From Pantoea vagans (lineage in GTDB: Bacteria; Pseudomonadota; Gammaproteobacteria; Enterobacterales; Enterobacteriaceae): 64,000 nt of DNA. The DNA lies in assembly GCF_004792415.1 (NCBI RefSeq), contig NZ_CP038853.1, positions 3,348,001-3,412,000 of the forward strand. The letters run 5' to 3'. Positions 34,384 through 43,070 of this stretch are shown one piece after another (position 1 is the stretch's first letter; each line of letters starts with the position of its first letter). The position numbers were made by a program, and so were the translations under genes. The notes under the pieces are model-generated. The model was not told the origin of the DNA. It worked only from the letters and a program-made list of their open reading frames with translations, and did no database searches.

Positions 34384-35679
34384 ATGAAGAACTGGAGAAT
34401 GCTGATTCTTGGTGTGGCAATCAGTGCCAACACCGCGTTCGCAGCACCACAAGTCGTTGATAAAGTTGCAGCCGTGGTCAATAACGGCGTGGTTCTTGAG
34501 AGTGACGTGGACGGCATGATGGGCACGGTTAAATCTCAGGCCCAGCAGGCAGGTCAGCAGTTGCCGGATGATAAAACGTTGCGCCATCAGATTCTGGAAC
34601 GTCAGATCATGGACAACATCATTCTGCAGATGGGTGAAAAAGCAGGGATCCAGATCAGCGACGAGCAACTGGACCAGGCGATTCAGAACATCGCTGCGCA
34701 GAACCGCATGAGCCTTGATCAGCTGCGCAGCCGTCTGGCTTATGACGGCATGAACTACAGCGTTTATCGCTCTCAGATCCGTAAAGAAATGACCATTGCT
34801 GAAGTGCGCAACAACGAAGTACGTCGTCGCGTCACCATTCTGCCGCAGGAAGTCGATACGCTGGCTAACCAAATCGGCTCTCAGAACAGTCAGGGCACCG
34901 AACTGAACGTCAGCCATATTCTGCTGCCGCTGCCGGAAAACCCGACGCAGCAGCAGGTTGATGAGCAGGAAACGCTGGCGAAACAGCTGGTTGGCGAACT
35001 GAAAAATGGCGCGGACTTCGGCAAGATGGCCGTAACCTACTCTGCCGACTCTCAGGCGCTGAAAGGCGGCAACATGGGCTGGGGTAAAATCGAAGAGTTA
35101 CCAACCCTGTTTGCGCAGGCGCTGGCGACCGCGAAAAAAGGCGATATCGTCGGACCCGTTCGCTCAGGTGTTGGCTTCCACATCCTGAAAGTAAACGACC
35201 TGCGTGGCGAGAGCAAAAATGTCTCTGTCACCGAAGTCCATTCACGTCATATTCTGCTGAAGCCGTCGCCGATTCTGACAGACGAACAGGCACGCGCGCA
35301 GCTGGAACAGATCGCTGCTGATATCCGCAGTGGCAAAACCACTTTCGCCGCGGCGGCTAAACAGTACTCTGATGACCCGGGTTCGGCGAACCAGGGTGGC
35401 GATCTTGGCTGGACCTCACCGGAATCCTTCGACCCGGCGTTCCGCGACGCGCTGTTGCGTCTGCAGAAAGGCCAGACCAGCCAGCCGGTTCACTCCTCTT
35501 TCGGCTGGCATCTGATTCAGTTGCTGGACAGCCGTCAGGTGGACAAAACTGATGCCGCCCAGAAAGAGCGTGCTTACCGTATGCTGTTTAACCGTAAGTT
35601 CGCAGAAGAAGCGCAGACCTGGATGCAGGAACAACGCGCCAGCGCCTACGTGAAAATCCTGGATGGCAATGCGCAGTAA
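34384..35679 (+). CDS. surA: Periplasmic chaperone and peptidyl-prolyl isomerase SurA
   Basis: SurA escorts unfolded outer-membrane proteins, LptD among them, to the BAM complex. The 431 residues (428 in E. coli) start with a signal peptide ([21 protein letters not shown], cleaved near 20; written here as two adjoining parts of the same stretch [10 protein letters not shown] and [10 protein letters not shown]). An N-terminal chaperone domain is followed by two parvulin domains: about 175-275 ([16 protein letters not shown]) and 285-385 ([16 protein letters not shown]). The start is 54 bp after lptD, and the 3' end overlaps pdxA. Confidence 0.97.
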   Translation: MKNWRMLILGVAISANTAFAAPQVVDKVAAVVNNGVVLESDVDGMMGTVKSQAQQAGQQLPDDKTLRHQILERQIMDNIILQMGEKAGIQISDEQLDQAIQNIAAQNRMSLDQLRSRLAYDGMNYSVYRSQIRKEMTIAEVRNNEVRRRVTILPQEVDTLANQIGSQNSQGTELNVSHILLPLPENPTQQQVDEQETLAKQLVGELKNGADFGKMAVTYSADSQALKGGNMGWGKIEELPTLFAQALATAKKGDIVGPVRSGVGFHILKVNDLRGESKNVSVTEVHSRHILLKPSPILTDEQARAQLEQIAADIRSGKTTFAAAAKQYSDDPGSANQGGDLGWTSPESFDPAFRDALLRLQKGQTSQPVHSSFGWHLIQLLDSRQVDKTDAAQKERAYRMLFNRKFAEEAQTWMQEQRASAYVKILDGNAQ

Positions 35680-36661
35680 TCTTCGTGTGGTGATCACGCC
35701 CGGCGAACCCGCCGGGATTGGTCCCGATCTCACCGTTCAGCTGGCTCAGCAGTCGTGGCCGGTTGAACTGGTGGTGTGCGCCTCGCCAGCACTGTTGCAG
35801 CAGCGTGCGGCCCAACTTGGTCTGCCGCTGACGCTACGGACCTACCAGCCTGACGCGGCGGCAGAGCCGCAGCAGGCGGGTACGCTGACTGTCCTGCCCA
35901 TTGAAACGGCAGAGACGGTTACACCCGGTGAACTCTGCGTCGCCAACAGCGACTATGTACTGGCAACGCTGGCACGCGCCTGTGACGGTTGTCTCGACGG
36001 TGAATTTTCCGCCCTGATAACCGGTCCGGTGCACAAAGGTGTGATCAATGATGCCGGCATCGCCTTTACCGGCCATACCGAATTTTTCGCCGATCGCGCA
36101 GGTGGCCATCGCGTAGTTATGATGCTGGCGACAGAAGAGTTGCGCGTTGCACTGGCGACTACGCATCTGCCGCTGAAAGATGTCCCCGCTGCGGTCACCC
36201 GCGACTGTCTGCATGAAGTGATCACGATTCTGCATCGCGATCTGCAGCAGAAATTTGCGATTGCCGAACCGCATATTTACGTCTGTGGTCTTAACCCGCA
36301 TGCGGGTGAAAGTGGCCACATGGGTCGGGAAGAGATCGACATCATCACGCCAGCACTCAACGAACTGCGTCAGCAGGGCATTAATCTGACCGGCCCGCTG
36401 CCTGCGGATACCCTTTTCCAGCCTAAATATCTGCAGTATGCCGATGCGGTGCTGGCGATGTATCACGACCAGGGCCTGCCAGTACTCAAATTTCAGGGGT
36501 TTGGCCGGGCGGTGAATATCACCCTGGGTCTGCCCTTTATCCGGACTTCCGTTGACCACGGCACCGCGCTGGAACTCGCCGGTCTGGGTCAGGCTGAACC
36601 GGGCAGCTTCATCACGGCGCTTAACCTCGCCATCACTATGATCAAGAGCAGTAATGAATAA
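35669..36661 (+). CDS. pdxA: 4-hydroxythreonine-4-phosphate dehydrogenase PdxA
   Basis: PdxA oxidises 4-phosphohydroxy-L-threonine, NAD-dependently, in pyridoxal phosphate synthesis. The start at 35669 ([20 protein letters not shown]) gives 330 residues and aligns end to end with the 329-residue E. coli protein; an ATG two codons earlier at 35663 is equally possible. Metal-ligand histidine regions are visible in [28 protein letters not shown] and [12 protein letters not shown]. The start overlaps surA and the stop overlaps rsmA by 8 bp, showing tight translational coupling. Confidence 0.96.
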   Translation: MRSNLRVVITPGEPAGIGPDLTVQLAQQSWPVELVVCASPALLQQRAAQLGLPLTLRTYQPDAAAEPQQAGTLTVLPIETAETVTPGELCVANSDYVLATLARACDGCLDGEFSALITGPVHKGVINDAGIAFTGHTEFFADRAGGHRVVMMLATEELRVALATTHLPLKDVPAAVTRDCLHEVITILHRDLQQKFAIAEPHIYVCGLNPHAGESGHMGREEIDIITPALNELRQQGINLTGPLPADTLFQPKYLQYADAVLAMYHDQGLPVLKFQGFGRAVNITLGLPFIRTSVDHGTALELAGLGQAEPGSFITALNLAITMIKSSNE

Positions 36662-37475
36662 TCGCGTCCATCAGGGGCACTACGCCCGTAAACGTTTCGG
36701 GCAGAACTTCCTGAACGATCAGTACATTATCGACAGCATTGTCTCCGCCATCCATCCACAGCGCGACGAAGCGCTGGTGGAAATCGGCCCGGGCCTGGGT
36801 GCCTTAACCGAGCCGGTTGGCGAACGCCTCGATAAATTAACGGTAATAGAACTGGACCGCGACCTCGCTGCGCGTCTGGAAACCCATCCGTTCCTTGGCC
36901 CGAAACTGACTATCTTCCAGCAGGATGCCATGACCTTCGACTTCGCCGCGCTGGCGCAGGAGAGAGGCCAGCCGCTGCGGGTATTTGGTAACCTGCCGTA
37001 CAATATTTCGACCCCGCTGATGTTCCACCTTTTCAGCTATACTGGTTCGATCAAAGATATGCACTTCATGCTGCAGAAAGAGGTGGTTAACCGTCTGGTC
37101 GCCGGTCCGGGCAGTAAAGCATATGGCCGTCTGACGGTAATGGCGCAATATTACTGCCAGGTCATCCCGGTGCTGGAAGTGCCTCCGCACTCCTTTACGC
37201 CGCCACCGAAAGTGGACTCGGCCGTAGTGCGGCTGGTGCCGTTTGCTGAGCCGCCTCATCCGGTCAGCGACGTGCGCATCCTGAGCCGTATTACCACGGA
37301 AGCATTCGGCCAGCGCCGCAAAACGCTGCGCAACAGCCTGAGCCACATGGTGGCTGCCGGGGCACTGGAAGAGTTATCCATAGATCCAACCCTGCGTGCC
37401 GAGAACGTCTCCGTCGCGCAATATTGTCAGCTGGCAAACTGGCTGGCGAATCATCAGGGAAAATCGCAGGAGTAA
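36654..37475 (+). CDS. rsmA: 16S rRNA dimethyladenosine methyltransferase RsmA (KsgA)
   Basis: RsmA dimethylates A1518 and A1519 in helix 45 of 16S rRNA; its loss causes kasugamycin resistance. The 273 residues equal the E. coli length. The SAM-binding motif [12 protein letters not shown] lies near residue 42, and the catalytic motif NLPYNIS near 113. The C-terminal domain (about 200-273) carries [10 protein letters not shown]. The start overlaps pdxA by 8 bp, and apaG starts 3 bp after the stop. Confidence 0.98.
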   Translation: MNNRVHQGHYARKRFGQNFLNDQYIIDSIVSAIHPQRDEALVEIGPGLGALTEPVGERLDKLTVIELDRDLAARLETHPFLGPKLTIFQQDAMTFDFAALAQERGQPLRVFGNLPYNISTPLMFHLFSYTGSIKDMHFMLQKEVVNRLVAGPGSKAYGRLTVMAQYYCQVIPVLEVPPHSFTPPPKVDSAVVRLVPFAEPPHPVSDVRILSRITTEAFGQRRKTLRNSLSHMVAAGALEELSIDPTLRAENVSVAQYCQLANWLANHQGKSQE

Positions 37476-37478
37476 GTC

Positions 37479-37856
37479 ATGAGTGAAACGGCCCGCGTCT
37501 CCGTCCATGTGCAAAGCCAGTACGTTGCCTCACAATCCTCACCGGATGATGATCGTTACGTCTTCGCCTATACCATTACGATACGCAATCTGGGCCGTTC
37601 CTCCGTGCAACTGCTGGGACGTTACTGGCTGATTACCAACGGTAATGGCCGCGAAACGGAAGTTCAGGGTGAAGGCGTGGTCGGTGAACAGCCGTTTATT
37701 GCGCCTGGCAATGAATTTCAGTACACCAGCGGTGCCGTGATCGAAACGCCGATGGGCACCATGCAGGGGCATTATGTGATGGTCGACGAACAGGGTGATA
37801 CTTTCCACGTCGAGATCCCGGTGTTCCGCCTCGCTATTCAGACCCACATTCATTGA
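37479..37856 (+). CDS. apaG: ApaG domain protein
   Basis: ApaG is a small beta-sandwich protein of unsettled function; it was once linked to Co2+ and Mg2+ efflux, and eukaryotic ApaG domains occur in F-box proteins. The 125 residues equal the E. coli length. The conserved GxG-bearing segment [20 protein letters not shown] and the following [12 protein letters not shown] are typical of the family. It lies between rsmA and apaH in the conserved order and is probably co-transcribed. Confidence 0.95.
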   Translation: MSETARVSVHVQSQYVASQSSPDDDRYVFAYTITIRNLGRSSVQLLGRYWLITNGNGRETEVQGEGVVGEQPFIAPGNEFQYTSGAVIETPMGTMQGHYVMVDEQGDTFHVEIPVFRLAIQTHIH

Positions 37857-37909
37857 TTTACACGCTTTTTGCCCGTTAAGTCGGGCACCTTCCTGATGGA
37901 TAAAACGTT

Positions 37910-38767
37910 ATGAGCACATACCTGATTGGCGATGTTCACGGTTGCTACGATGAATTACGTGCGTTGCTGCAACAGGTCGATTTCAATCCTGAACAGGATA
38001 CGCTGTGGCTGACCGGCGACCTGGTGGCACGCGGTCCGGGCTCCCTTGACGTCCTGCGCTACGTGAAATCGCTGGGTGACGCGGTACGTCTGGTGCTGGG
38101 CAATCACGATTTGCATCTGCTGGCGGTCTACGCCGGTATCAGCCGTAACAAGCCTAAAGATCGCCTGACGCCCCTGCTCGAAGCGGACGATGCAGATGAG
38201 CTGATCAACTGGCTGCGCCGTCAGCCGCTGTTACAGGTGGATGAAGAGAAAAAGCTGGTGATGGGCCACGCCGGTATCACGCCGCAGTGGGATATTGAGA
38301 CTGCGAAAAAGTGCGCGCGTGAAGTTGAAGCGGTGCTCGCCAGCGACAGTTATCCGCTGTTCCTGGATGCCATGTATGGCGATATGCCGAACAACTGGAG
38401 TGAGGATTTGACCGGCCTGGCGCGTCTGCGCTTCAGCACCAACGCCCTGACCCGCATGCGTTACTGCTTCCCCAACGGCCAGCTGGACATGATCTGCAAA
38501 GATGCCCCTGAATCCGCCCTTCCGCCGCTGAAACCCTGGTTTAACATCGAGGGACCGGTCGCACGTGACTACACCATCGTGTTTGGTCACTGGGCGTCGC
38601 TGGAAGGCAAAGGAACACCAGAAGGCATTATTGGTCTGGATACCGGCTGCTGCTGGGGCGGAACGCTGACCCTGCTGCACTGGGAAGATCAGCGTTATGT
38701 GGTACAGCACTCCAATCGCGAAAAAGCGCTGGCCTCCAGCGACAGTCTGGCACCACCCACGTTGTAA
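37910..38767 (+). CDS. apaH: Symmetrical bis(5'-nucleosyl)-tetraphosphatase ApaH
   Basis: ApaH hydrolyses Ap4A to two ADP and in E. coli also removes Np4 caps from RNA. The 285 residues (280 in E. coli) carry the metallophosphatase motifs [10 protein letters not shown] (residues 7-16), [14 protein letters not shown] (near 37) and GNHDLHLLA (near 63). [11 protein letters not shown] and GHWASLEGK add the remaining metal-binding histidines. It is followed by a clear terminator and is convergent with phoX. Confidence 0.98.
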   Translation: MSTYLIGDVHGCYDELRALLQQVDFNPEQDTLWLTGDLVARGPGSLDVLRYVKSLGDAVRLVLGNHDLHLLAVYAGISRNKPKDRLTPLLEADDADELINWLRRQPLLQVDEEKKLVMGHAGITPQWDIETAKKCAREVEAVLASDSYPLFLDAMYGDMPNNWSEDLTGLARLRFSTNALTRMRYCFPNGQLDMICKDAPESALPPLKPWFNIEGPVARDYTIVFGHWASLEGKGTPEGIIGLDTGCCWGGTLTLLHWEDQRYVVQHSNREKALASSDSLAPPTL

Positions 38768-38774
38768 CTTTGAT

Positions 38775-38803
38775 GCTGGCCCGTCAGGCCAGCCTCCTGT
38801 TTT
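38775..38803 (+). terminator. apaH terminator
   Basis: GCTGGCC (38775-38781) and GGCCAGC (38787-38793) form a perfect 7-bp stem with a 5-nt loop, followed by CTCCTGTTTT. It ends the lptD-apaH transcription unit, and its tail reaches the phoX stop codon. Confidence 0.8.
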
Positions 38804-40685
38804 ATGCGCCGATGATGCCGCCATCTTCACGGGTGATCATGATCACCGATGAGCGTGGGCGTGGACTGTTATTGGGAAAGTGCGAGTCACCCTCTTCACC
38901 GGGATGCTGCACGTTCACGAACAATGTTTTGTAGTCGGGCGTGAAGGTAATACCGGTCAGCTCGCACGATTTGGGGCCGACCATAAAGCGGCGGATTTCT
39001 CCGCTGTCAGGATCCCCCACCAGCATCTGATTATTCCCCTGCCCCTGATAATCCTCTTTGTTACTGTACTTGCCGTCAGTCAGGATCCATAAGCGCCCGT
39101 GCGCATCAAAGCCCAGGCCATCCGGACTATTGAAGGTGTTTTCAGCAGTGATGTTGGGTGTGCCGCGATAGATCCCCTCGGGATGCGCTATCGGGTTACC
39201 GCACAACGCATAGATATCCCACTCAAAGGTCTGTGCCGTAGCATCGCCCTTTTCATCCCAGCGGATAATCTGACCGTAGATATTTTTGGGCCGCGGATTC
39301 GCCGCATTGACCGGCATGCCCTCATTGCCGCGCTTGTTATTGTTGGTCAGGGTGCAGTAGGCACGGCCATCGTGCGGGTTAACGGCAATCCACTCGGGCC
39401 GGTCCATCCGCGTGGCGTTCACCACATCGGCCGCAGCACGTGCATTGATCAGGACATCAGCCTGACTGTTAAAGCCCTTCTCAGCGGTGAGTCCATTTTC
39501 GCCCCACTTCAGCGCCAGCCAGCGCCCGGTGCCTTTCAGCGGTGTGCCCTGCGCATCGCCGTTGAACTGCGCCACATAGAGCGTGCCCTTATCCAGCAAT
39601 CCCTGACTGGCTTTGGCATCATCCGGGATGACCTTGTCGTCGGAGACATATTTATAGATATATTCGCCGCGCTCATCGTCGCCCATGTAAACCACCAGTT
39701 GCCCGGTTTTCGCAACCGTCACCGCCGCGTTCTCGTGCTTAAAGCGGCCCAGCGCGGTACGTTTGACCGGCACGGAATGAGGATCGGAGGGATCGATCTC
39801 GACAATCCAGCCGTGGCGATTAAATTCGTTGGGATTCTTCGCGATATCGAAGCGGGGATCAAAGTCAGACCAGTTGCGCTCCGGCTCGGCGGCATTCAGG
39901 GTGTAACGCTTCTGCTGTGGAGTCGGGGTAAAGTCTGCCTGATGAGTGCCAAAGTAGGTGTCGTAGTTCTCTTCACAGGTGAGATAGGTGCCCCACGGCG
40001 TTTTACCGTTGGCACAGTTACCAAAGGTGCCAAGGACATGCATTCCCTGGGGGTCAGCCGCGGTCTTCAGCGCGTTATCACCGGCGGCCGGTCCGGAAAA
40101 CCGCATAGGCGTATTGGCAGTAATGCGGCGGTTGTAGTCAGAAGGACGTACCACCTGCCAGCGATTGTCTTCACCCCGTTTAACTTCAACGATGGAGACG
40201 CCGTGTGCCGCCTGTGACTTCCTCACATCTTCCAGGCTGGTCGCTTTGCTACCGCCGTGGGCAAACAGCGTCGGCTCATTCACATACTCATTGTTAATCG
40301 CCATCACGCCACGGTGGTCATTAATCGTGAAGAAGCTCATCCCGTCGTTGTTATCACCGAACTGCTTTTCCTGATCTTCCGCGCTGTTATTGCCCAGCGG
40401 GTCAAACGCGGCCGCGCCATTCACCAGCGGATCACCCCAGGAGATCAGCACGTCAGCACGATAGCCGGGAGCGACCACAACCTCATCGGCCGTGGATGCA
40501 GCAATCGCCTGAAAGCCCAGTAGTGGGCTGCCGGCAGGCTTCGTCTGCGCCAGTGCGCTGGATGAGAGCGCCAGGCCGCCGCTGAGAAAGCCGGTCAGCC
40601 CTATCGCACCGGAACCGGCAAGAAATTTACGGCGATGTGGATCACGAAGGCGGTCAGTGCTTAATGCGGAGAGTTCGGTTTTCAT
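38802..40685 (-). CDS. phoX: PhoX-family (DUF839) Tat-exported phosphatase
   Basis: This is a predicted secreted alkaline phosphatase of the PhoX family, whose characterised members are Ca/Fe enzymes exported by the Tat system. The 627 residues begin with a twin-arginine signal (HRRKFLAGSGAIGLTGFLSG, residues 17-36; AxA site near SSSALAQ). The family hallmark region follows, with FGNCANGKTPWGTYLTCEEN near residue 220; the cysteine in NCA corresponds to the iron-bridging cysteine reported for Pseudomonas PhoX. GRLWILTDGKYSNKED is also family-typical. E. coli has no gene here, between apaH and folA. A PHO box lies upstream. The family assignment is strong; the substrate is inferred. Confidence 0.85.
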   Translation of the reverse strand: MKTELSALSTDRLRDPHRRKFLAGSGAIGLTGFLSGGLALSSSALAQTKPAGSPLLGFQAIAASTADEVVVAPGYRADVLISWGDPLVNGAAAFDPLGNNSAEDQEKQFGDNNDGMSFFTINDHRGVMAINNEYVNEPTLFAHGGSKATSLEDVRKSQAAHGVSIVEVKRGEDNRWQVVRPSDYNRRITANTPMRFSGPAAGDNALKTAADPQGMHVLGTFGNCANGKTPWGTYLTCEENYDTYFGTHQADFTPTPQQKRYTLNAAEPERNWSDFDPRFDIAKNPNEFNRHGWIVEIDPSDPHSVPVKRTALGRFKHENAAVTVAKTGQLVVYMGDDERGEYIYKYVSDDKVIPDDAKASQGLLDKGTLYVAQFNGDAQGTPLKGTGRWLALKWGENGLTAEKGFNSQADVLINARAAADVVNATRMDRPEWIAVNPHDGRAYCTLTNNNKRGNEGMPVNAANPRPKNIYGQIIRWDEKGDATAQTFEWDIYALCGNPIAHPEGIYRGTPNITAENTFNSPDGLGFDAHGRLWILTDGKYSNKEDYQGQGNNQMLVGDPDSGEIRRFMVGPKSCELTGITFTPDYKTLFVNVQHPGEEGDSHFPNNSPRPRSSVIMITREDGGIIGA

Positions 40686-40725
40686 TATTGATTGCTTCCT
40701 TTATGACGTTCCCAGAAAAGAAGCA

Positions 40726-40759
40726 ATGCTAATAAACAGAGATGACAGCCAGGTTACAG
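40726..40759 (-). promoter_or_regulatory. PHO box and -10 upstream of the PhoX gene
   Basis: On the minus strand, CTGTAAC (40753-40759) and CTGTCAT (40742-40748) are separated by exactly 4 bp, matching the 18-bp PhoB box (7/7 in the second half, 5/7 in the first). Ten base pairs further is TAGCAT (40726-40731), a reasonable -10. The spacing is that of PhoB-activated promoters, where the box replaces the -35. Confidence 0.75.
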
Positions 40760-40775
40760 CCGGACTGGAAGAGGA

Positions 40776-41258
40776 TTAACGGCGACGGTCGAGGATCTCA
40801 AAGCAGTAGCTGTGGGAGTTCTGCTCATCAGCGTCGTGGAATTCGCTGAACGTGGACTGCCACTCATCCGGCTCGTAATCCGGGAACTGCGTATCGCCTT
40901 CCACTTCCGCATCAATGTGCGTCAGATAGAGACGATCGGCACGCTTCAGCATCTGCTCGTAGACACGTCCACCACCAATCACCATGATCTCTTCTGCATC
41001 ACCGGCTGCCTGTAACGCCTCATCCAGCGACGTAACCCAGGTGACGCCTTCCGTGGTGCCTGGCTTACTGCTGACAACGATGTTCAGCCGGCCAGGTAAC
41101 GGGCGCCCGATGGATTCAAAGGTCAGTCGGCCCATAATGACCGGTTTCTTCAGCGTATTGCGTTTGAACCACGCCAGATCTGCAGGCAGGTCCCACGGCA
41201 TGGCGTTCTCCATCCCAATAATGCGATCTGCTGCTAATGCCGCGATAAGACTAATCAT
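40776..41258 (-). CDS. folA: Dihydrofolate reductase FolA
   Basis: FolA reduces dihydrofolate with NADPH and is the trimethoprim target. The start [20 protein letters not shown] at 41258 gives 160 residues (159 in E. coli). The catalytic Asp27 lies in [11 protein letters not shown], the adenine/phosphate-binding R44 in MGRLTF, and [10 protein letters not shown] near residue 95 binds the cofactor. Compared with E. coli, His45 is Leu and Trp47 is Phe. Neighbours differ from E. coli: kefFC is missing on one side, and phoX separates folA from apaH. Confidence 0.98.
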   Translation of the reverse strand: MISLIAALAADRIIGMENAMPWDLPADLAWFKRNTLKKPVIMGRLTFESIGRPLPGRLNIVVSSKPGTTEGVTWVTSLDEALQAAGDAEEIMVIGGGRVYEQMLKRADRLYLTHIDAEVEGDTQFPDYEPDEWQSTFSEFHDADEQNSHSYCFEILDRRR

Positions 41259-41464
41259 GTTAACCACTCACTGAAAAAAATTGGCGCCATGATACGTAAA
41301 GGTGAAACTTTCGTCGATAGGGGGAAAGGTCTAATTGCGTAAACCTTTTCAGGACGCCGTTTTTCACGGTCTGTGCAGCGTTTTTCACCGCGTAATCGCG
41401 TCAGTTTGCTGCAGCACGCCAGCGATTTGCCTCATGCTTGCACAAAAAGCGTGTGCAAAAGGAA

Positions 41465-41484
41465 ACGGCTCCCGGAGGAGCCGT
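41465..41484 (-). terminator. Probable porin terminator, displaced by repeat copy 3
   Basis: On the minus strand, ACGGCTCC and GGAGCCGT form a perfect 8-bp stem around 4 nt, followed by TTCCTTTTGC. It faces the right way to end transcription of the porin gene but lies about 195 bp beyond its stop, on the far side of the repeat. It resembles the carB terminator. Confidence 0.65.
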
Positions 41485-41661
41485 AAAGCCTGGTCTGGCT
41501 AGCGGTAAGATCTGTGCAGCACAGGGAACACAGTCAGATCGGAAAGACGCAAAAGCTGTCATCCATGACCGCTCGGCCCGCGCCGTCCATGGCGCGGGAC
41601 GCTTTCCTCCTCTGCCTGTGTTCCCTGCCCGTTAAGATCGTTTATCGCTGCAAGCCTGATT
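41485..41661 (-). repeat. Dispersed palindromic intergenic repeat, copy 3
   Basis: The core (41522-41627, 106 bp) is the cleanest copy: CAGGGAACAC at one end and GTGTTCCCTG at the other, both sides running on into GGAAAG and CTTTCC. The inner stem CCCGCGCC/GGCGCGGG has a 6-nt loop. The strings CAGATCGGAAAG and GACGCTTTCCTCCTCTGCC also occur in copy 1, and in reverse complement in copy 2. Outer flanks (AGCCTGGTCTGGCT near 41487 and GCTGCAAGCCTGATT near 41647) are weakly shared, so the boundaries are approximate. It lies between the porin stop and its terminator. Confidence 0.85.
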
Positions 41662-41678
41662 AAGGCTCGTCAGGATGA

Positions 41679-42818
41679 TCAGAAGTCGTAGCGCAGACGC
41701 ACCAGATTCATATCACCCAGGTTATCGGTGCTGGAGGTGAAGACATGTTCGTAATCAACGCGGAAACCATAGTCGAGGAACAGCGTCACACCCAGACCGT
41801 TGTCGATGCGCAGGTAATCACGGCCTGTCGCATACTCGATGCGGTCACCCATGACATAAGGCTGGACGGCTTTCAGACCATACTGCGCCACCGGGATCTT
41901 GTAACCGGCGAAATATTCAATGCCCCACGCATCGCCCGCAAAGTAGTTATGGACATCTTTGCGTTTGGTGGTCATGAAGTTTTCATACCAGCCACCACCG
42001 GCTGACAGCGTCCAGTTGCCTGGTGTCCAGCTCAGTGCGGTGCCGTAAATGTTCTGGTCGTAATCGTGACTGTCGCCGTTGTTCGGGTTACGCATCGCCG
42101 CGCGGGTGTAGTTCCATGCCGTGCCCCAGCTCAGATCGTCAGTGATGTGGTAATCCACGCCGAGCGAGCCGCCGCCTTTGCGCTTATAGCGCAGGCCGTT
42201 GCCTGGCAGATACTCGTTGTCTTCGAACAGATAAGAAGCGTAGACATCCGCGTCGCCGAAGCTGTTTTTATACTTCAGCTGTTTACGTGAGCGGTAAGAT
42301 CCGTCGTAGTCGCCATTGATACCGTTGCCCGGTGCCTGGCCAACCATATCGTAATCCCAGATATCTGTCTTAGCGCCCACGGTGTCGTAATAGACGCTGT
42401 TCTGCTGACCAAAGGTAAGCTGACCCCAGGTTTTGCTTTTCAGACCGGTGTAGAGCTGGCGACGCGTGGTGTTATTGGCACCATCGGCATAGTGACGATC
42501 CCAGCTGAACACTGCCGGGATGTTAACGCCCAGCTCGTAGTAGCTGATCCAGCTAACGTCATCAAACAGGTAGTAATCCGCGCCGAAACGAAAACGGGTG
42601 CCGCCATCGAAACCGTCACGCTTGTAGGATTTGTCACCCACGCCGGTCTGATGATTGACCTGAGCACGGATGCTGCCGCCAACATTAAGGGTAAGACGGC
42701 TAAGCGGATCGCCTGCCTGCGGATCCTGTTTTAACAGGGTAATTTCCGCCTGACTGGCGAAAGGAAGAGTAACCATCAGTGCAGCCACTGCACTCAGAGA
42801 AAAAGTACGCATTTTCAT
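41679..42818 (-). CDS. General outer-membrane porin (Gram-negative porin family)
   Basis: A 379-residue porin predicted to form a 16-strand trimeric beta-barrel for small hydrophilic solutes. A signal peptide covers residues 1-24 (MRTFSLSAVAALMVTLPFAS, then QAE). The C-terminus ends in LRYDF, the aromatic end recognised by BAM. Alternating hydrophobic/aromatic strands and RRQLYTGLKSKTWGQLTFGQ, typical of the strands before loop 3, are visible. It is not close enough to OmpC, OmpF or PhoE for me to name it. E. coli has no porin between carB and folA. Its own promoter and an inverted repeat lie upstream. Confidence 0.85.
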   Translation of the reverse strand: MKMRTFSLSAVAALMVTLPFASQAEITLLKQDPQAGDPLSRLTLNVGGSIRAQVNHQTGVGDKSYKRDGFDGGTRFRFGADYYLFDDVSWISYYELGVNIPAVFSWDRHYADGANNTTRRQLYTGLKSKTWGQLTFGQQNSVYYDTVGAKTDIWDYDMVGQAPGNGINGDYDGSYRSRKQLKYKNSFGDADVYASYLFEDNEYLPGNGLRYKRKGGGSLGVDYHITDDLSWGTAWNYTRAAMRNPNNGDSHDYDQNIYGTALSWTPGNWTLSAGGGWYENFMTTKRKDVHNYFAGDAWGIEYFAGYKIPVAQYGLKAVQPYVMGDRIEYATGRDYLRIDNGLGVTLFLDYGFRVDYEHVFTSSTDNLGDMNLVRLRYDF

Positions 42819-42909
42819 TTTTTATTTATGTCCTGATACGCTTCAGTGATAAGCGGCAGGCATAGTACTGGCGAAAAATCCGCACAGGAAGTGTTTATCT
42901 TATAAATTT

Positions 42910-42932
42910 GTGCGAACCGGCCTCATTCGCAC
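42910..42932 (-). promoter_or_regulatory. Operator-like inverted repeat upstream of the porin gene
   Basis: GTGCGAA (42910-42916) and TTCGCAC (42926-42932) are a perfect 7-bp inverted repeat with a 9-bp centre. On the minus strand it is followed by AAATTTATAAGATAAA, a possible -10 region, about 90 bp before the porin start. This is the layout of a regulator site. I cannot name the regulator; the match to CRP, OmpR or PhoB sites is poor. Confidence 0.5.
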
Positions 42933-43025
42933 CTAAAGCTAAAAAATTAAGCCAAATCAGTCACTTTAACGCAAATGCTTTGCTTTACCTGAACCTGGAA
43001 TTCGGATTATCGCCAGATAAGTGGC

Positions 43026-43052
43026 AAAAAAAACGGCTCCCGCAGGAGCCGC
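43026..43052 (-). terminator. carAB terminator
   Basis: On the minus strand, CGGCTCC and GGAGCCG (43045-43051 with 43034-43040) form a perfect stem with a 4-nt loop, followed by eight T residues. It lies 20 bp after the carB stop and separates carAB from the porin gene. Confidence 0.93.
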
Positions 43053-43070
43053 TTTTCACACTACATTATC

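Noticed and set aside
39099..40217. 372-codon plus-strand frame opposite the PhoX gene
   Set aside because: The minus-strand frame has a Tat signal and PhoX motifs; the plus-strand frame is its shadow.
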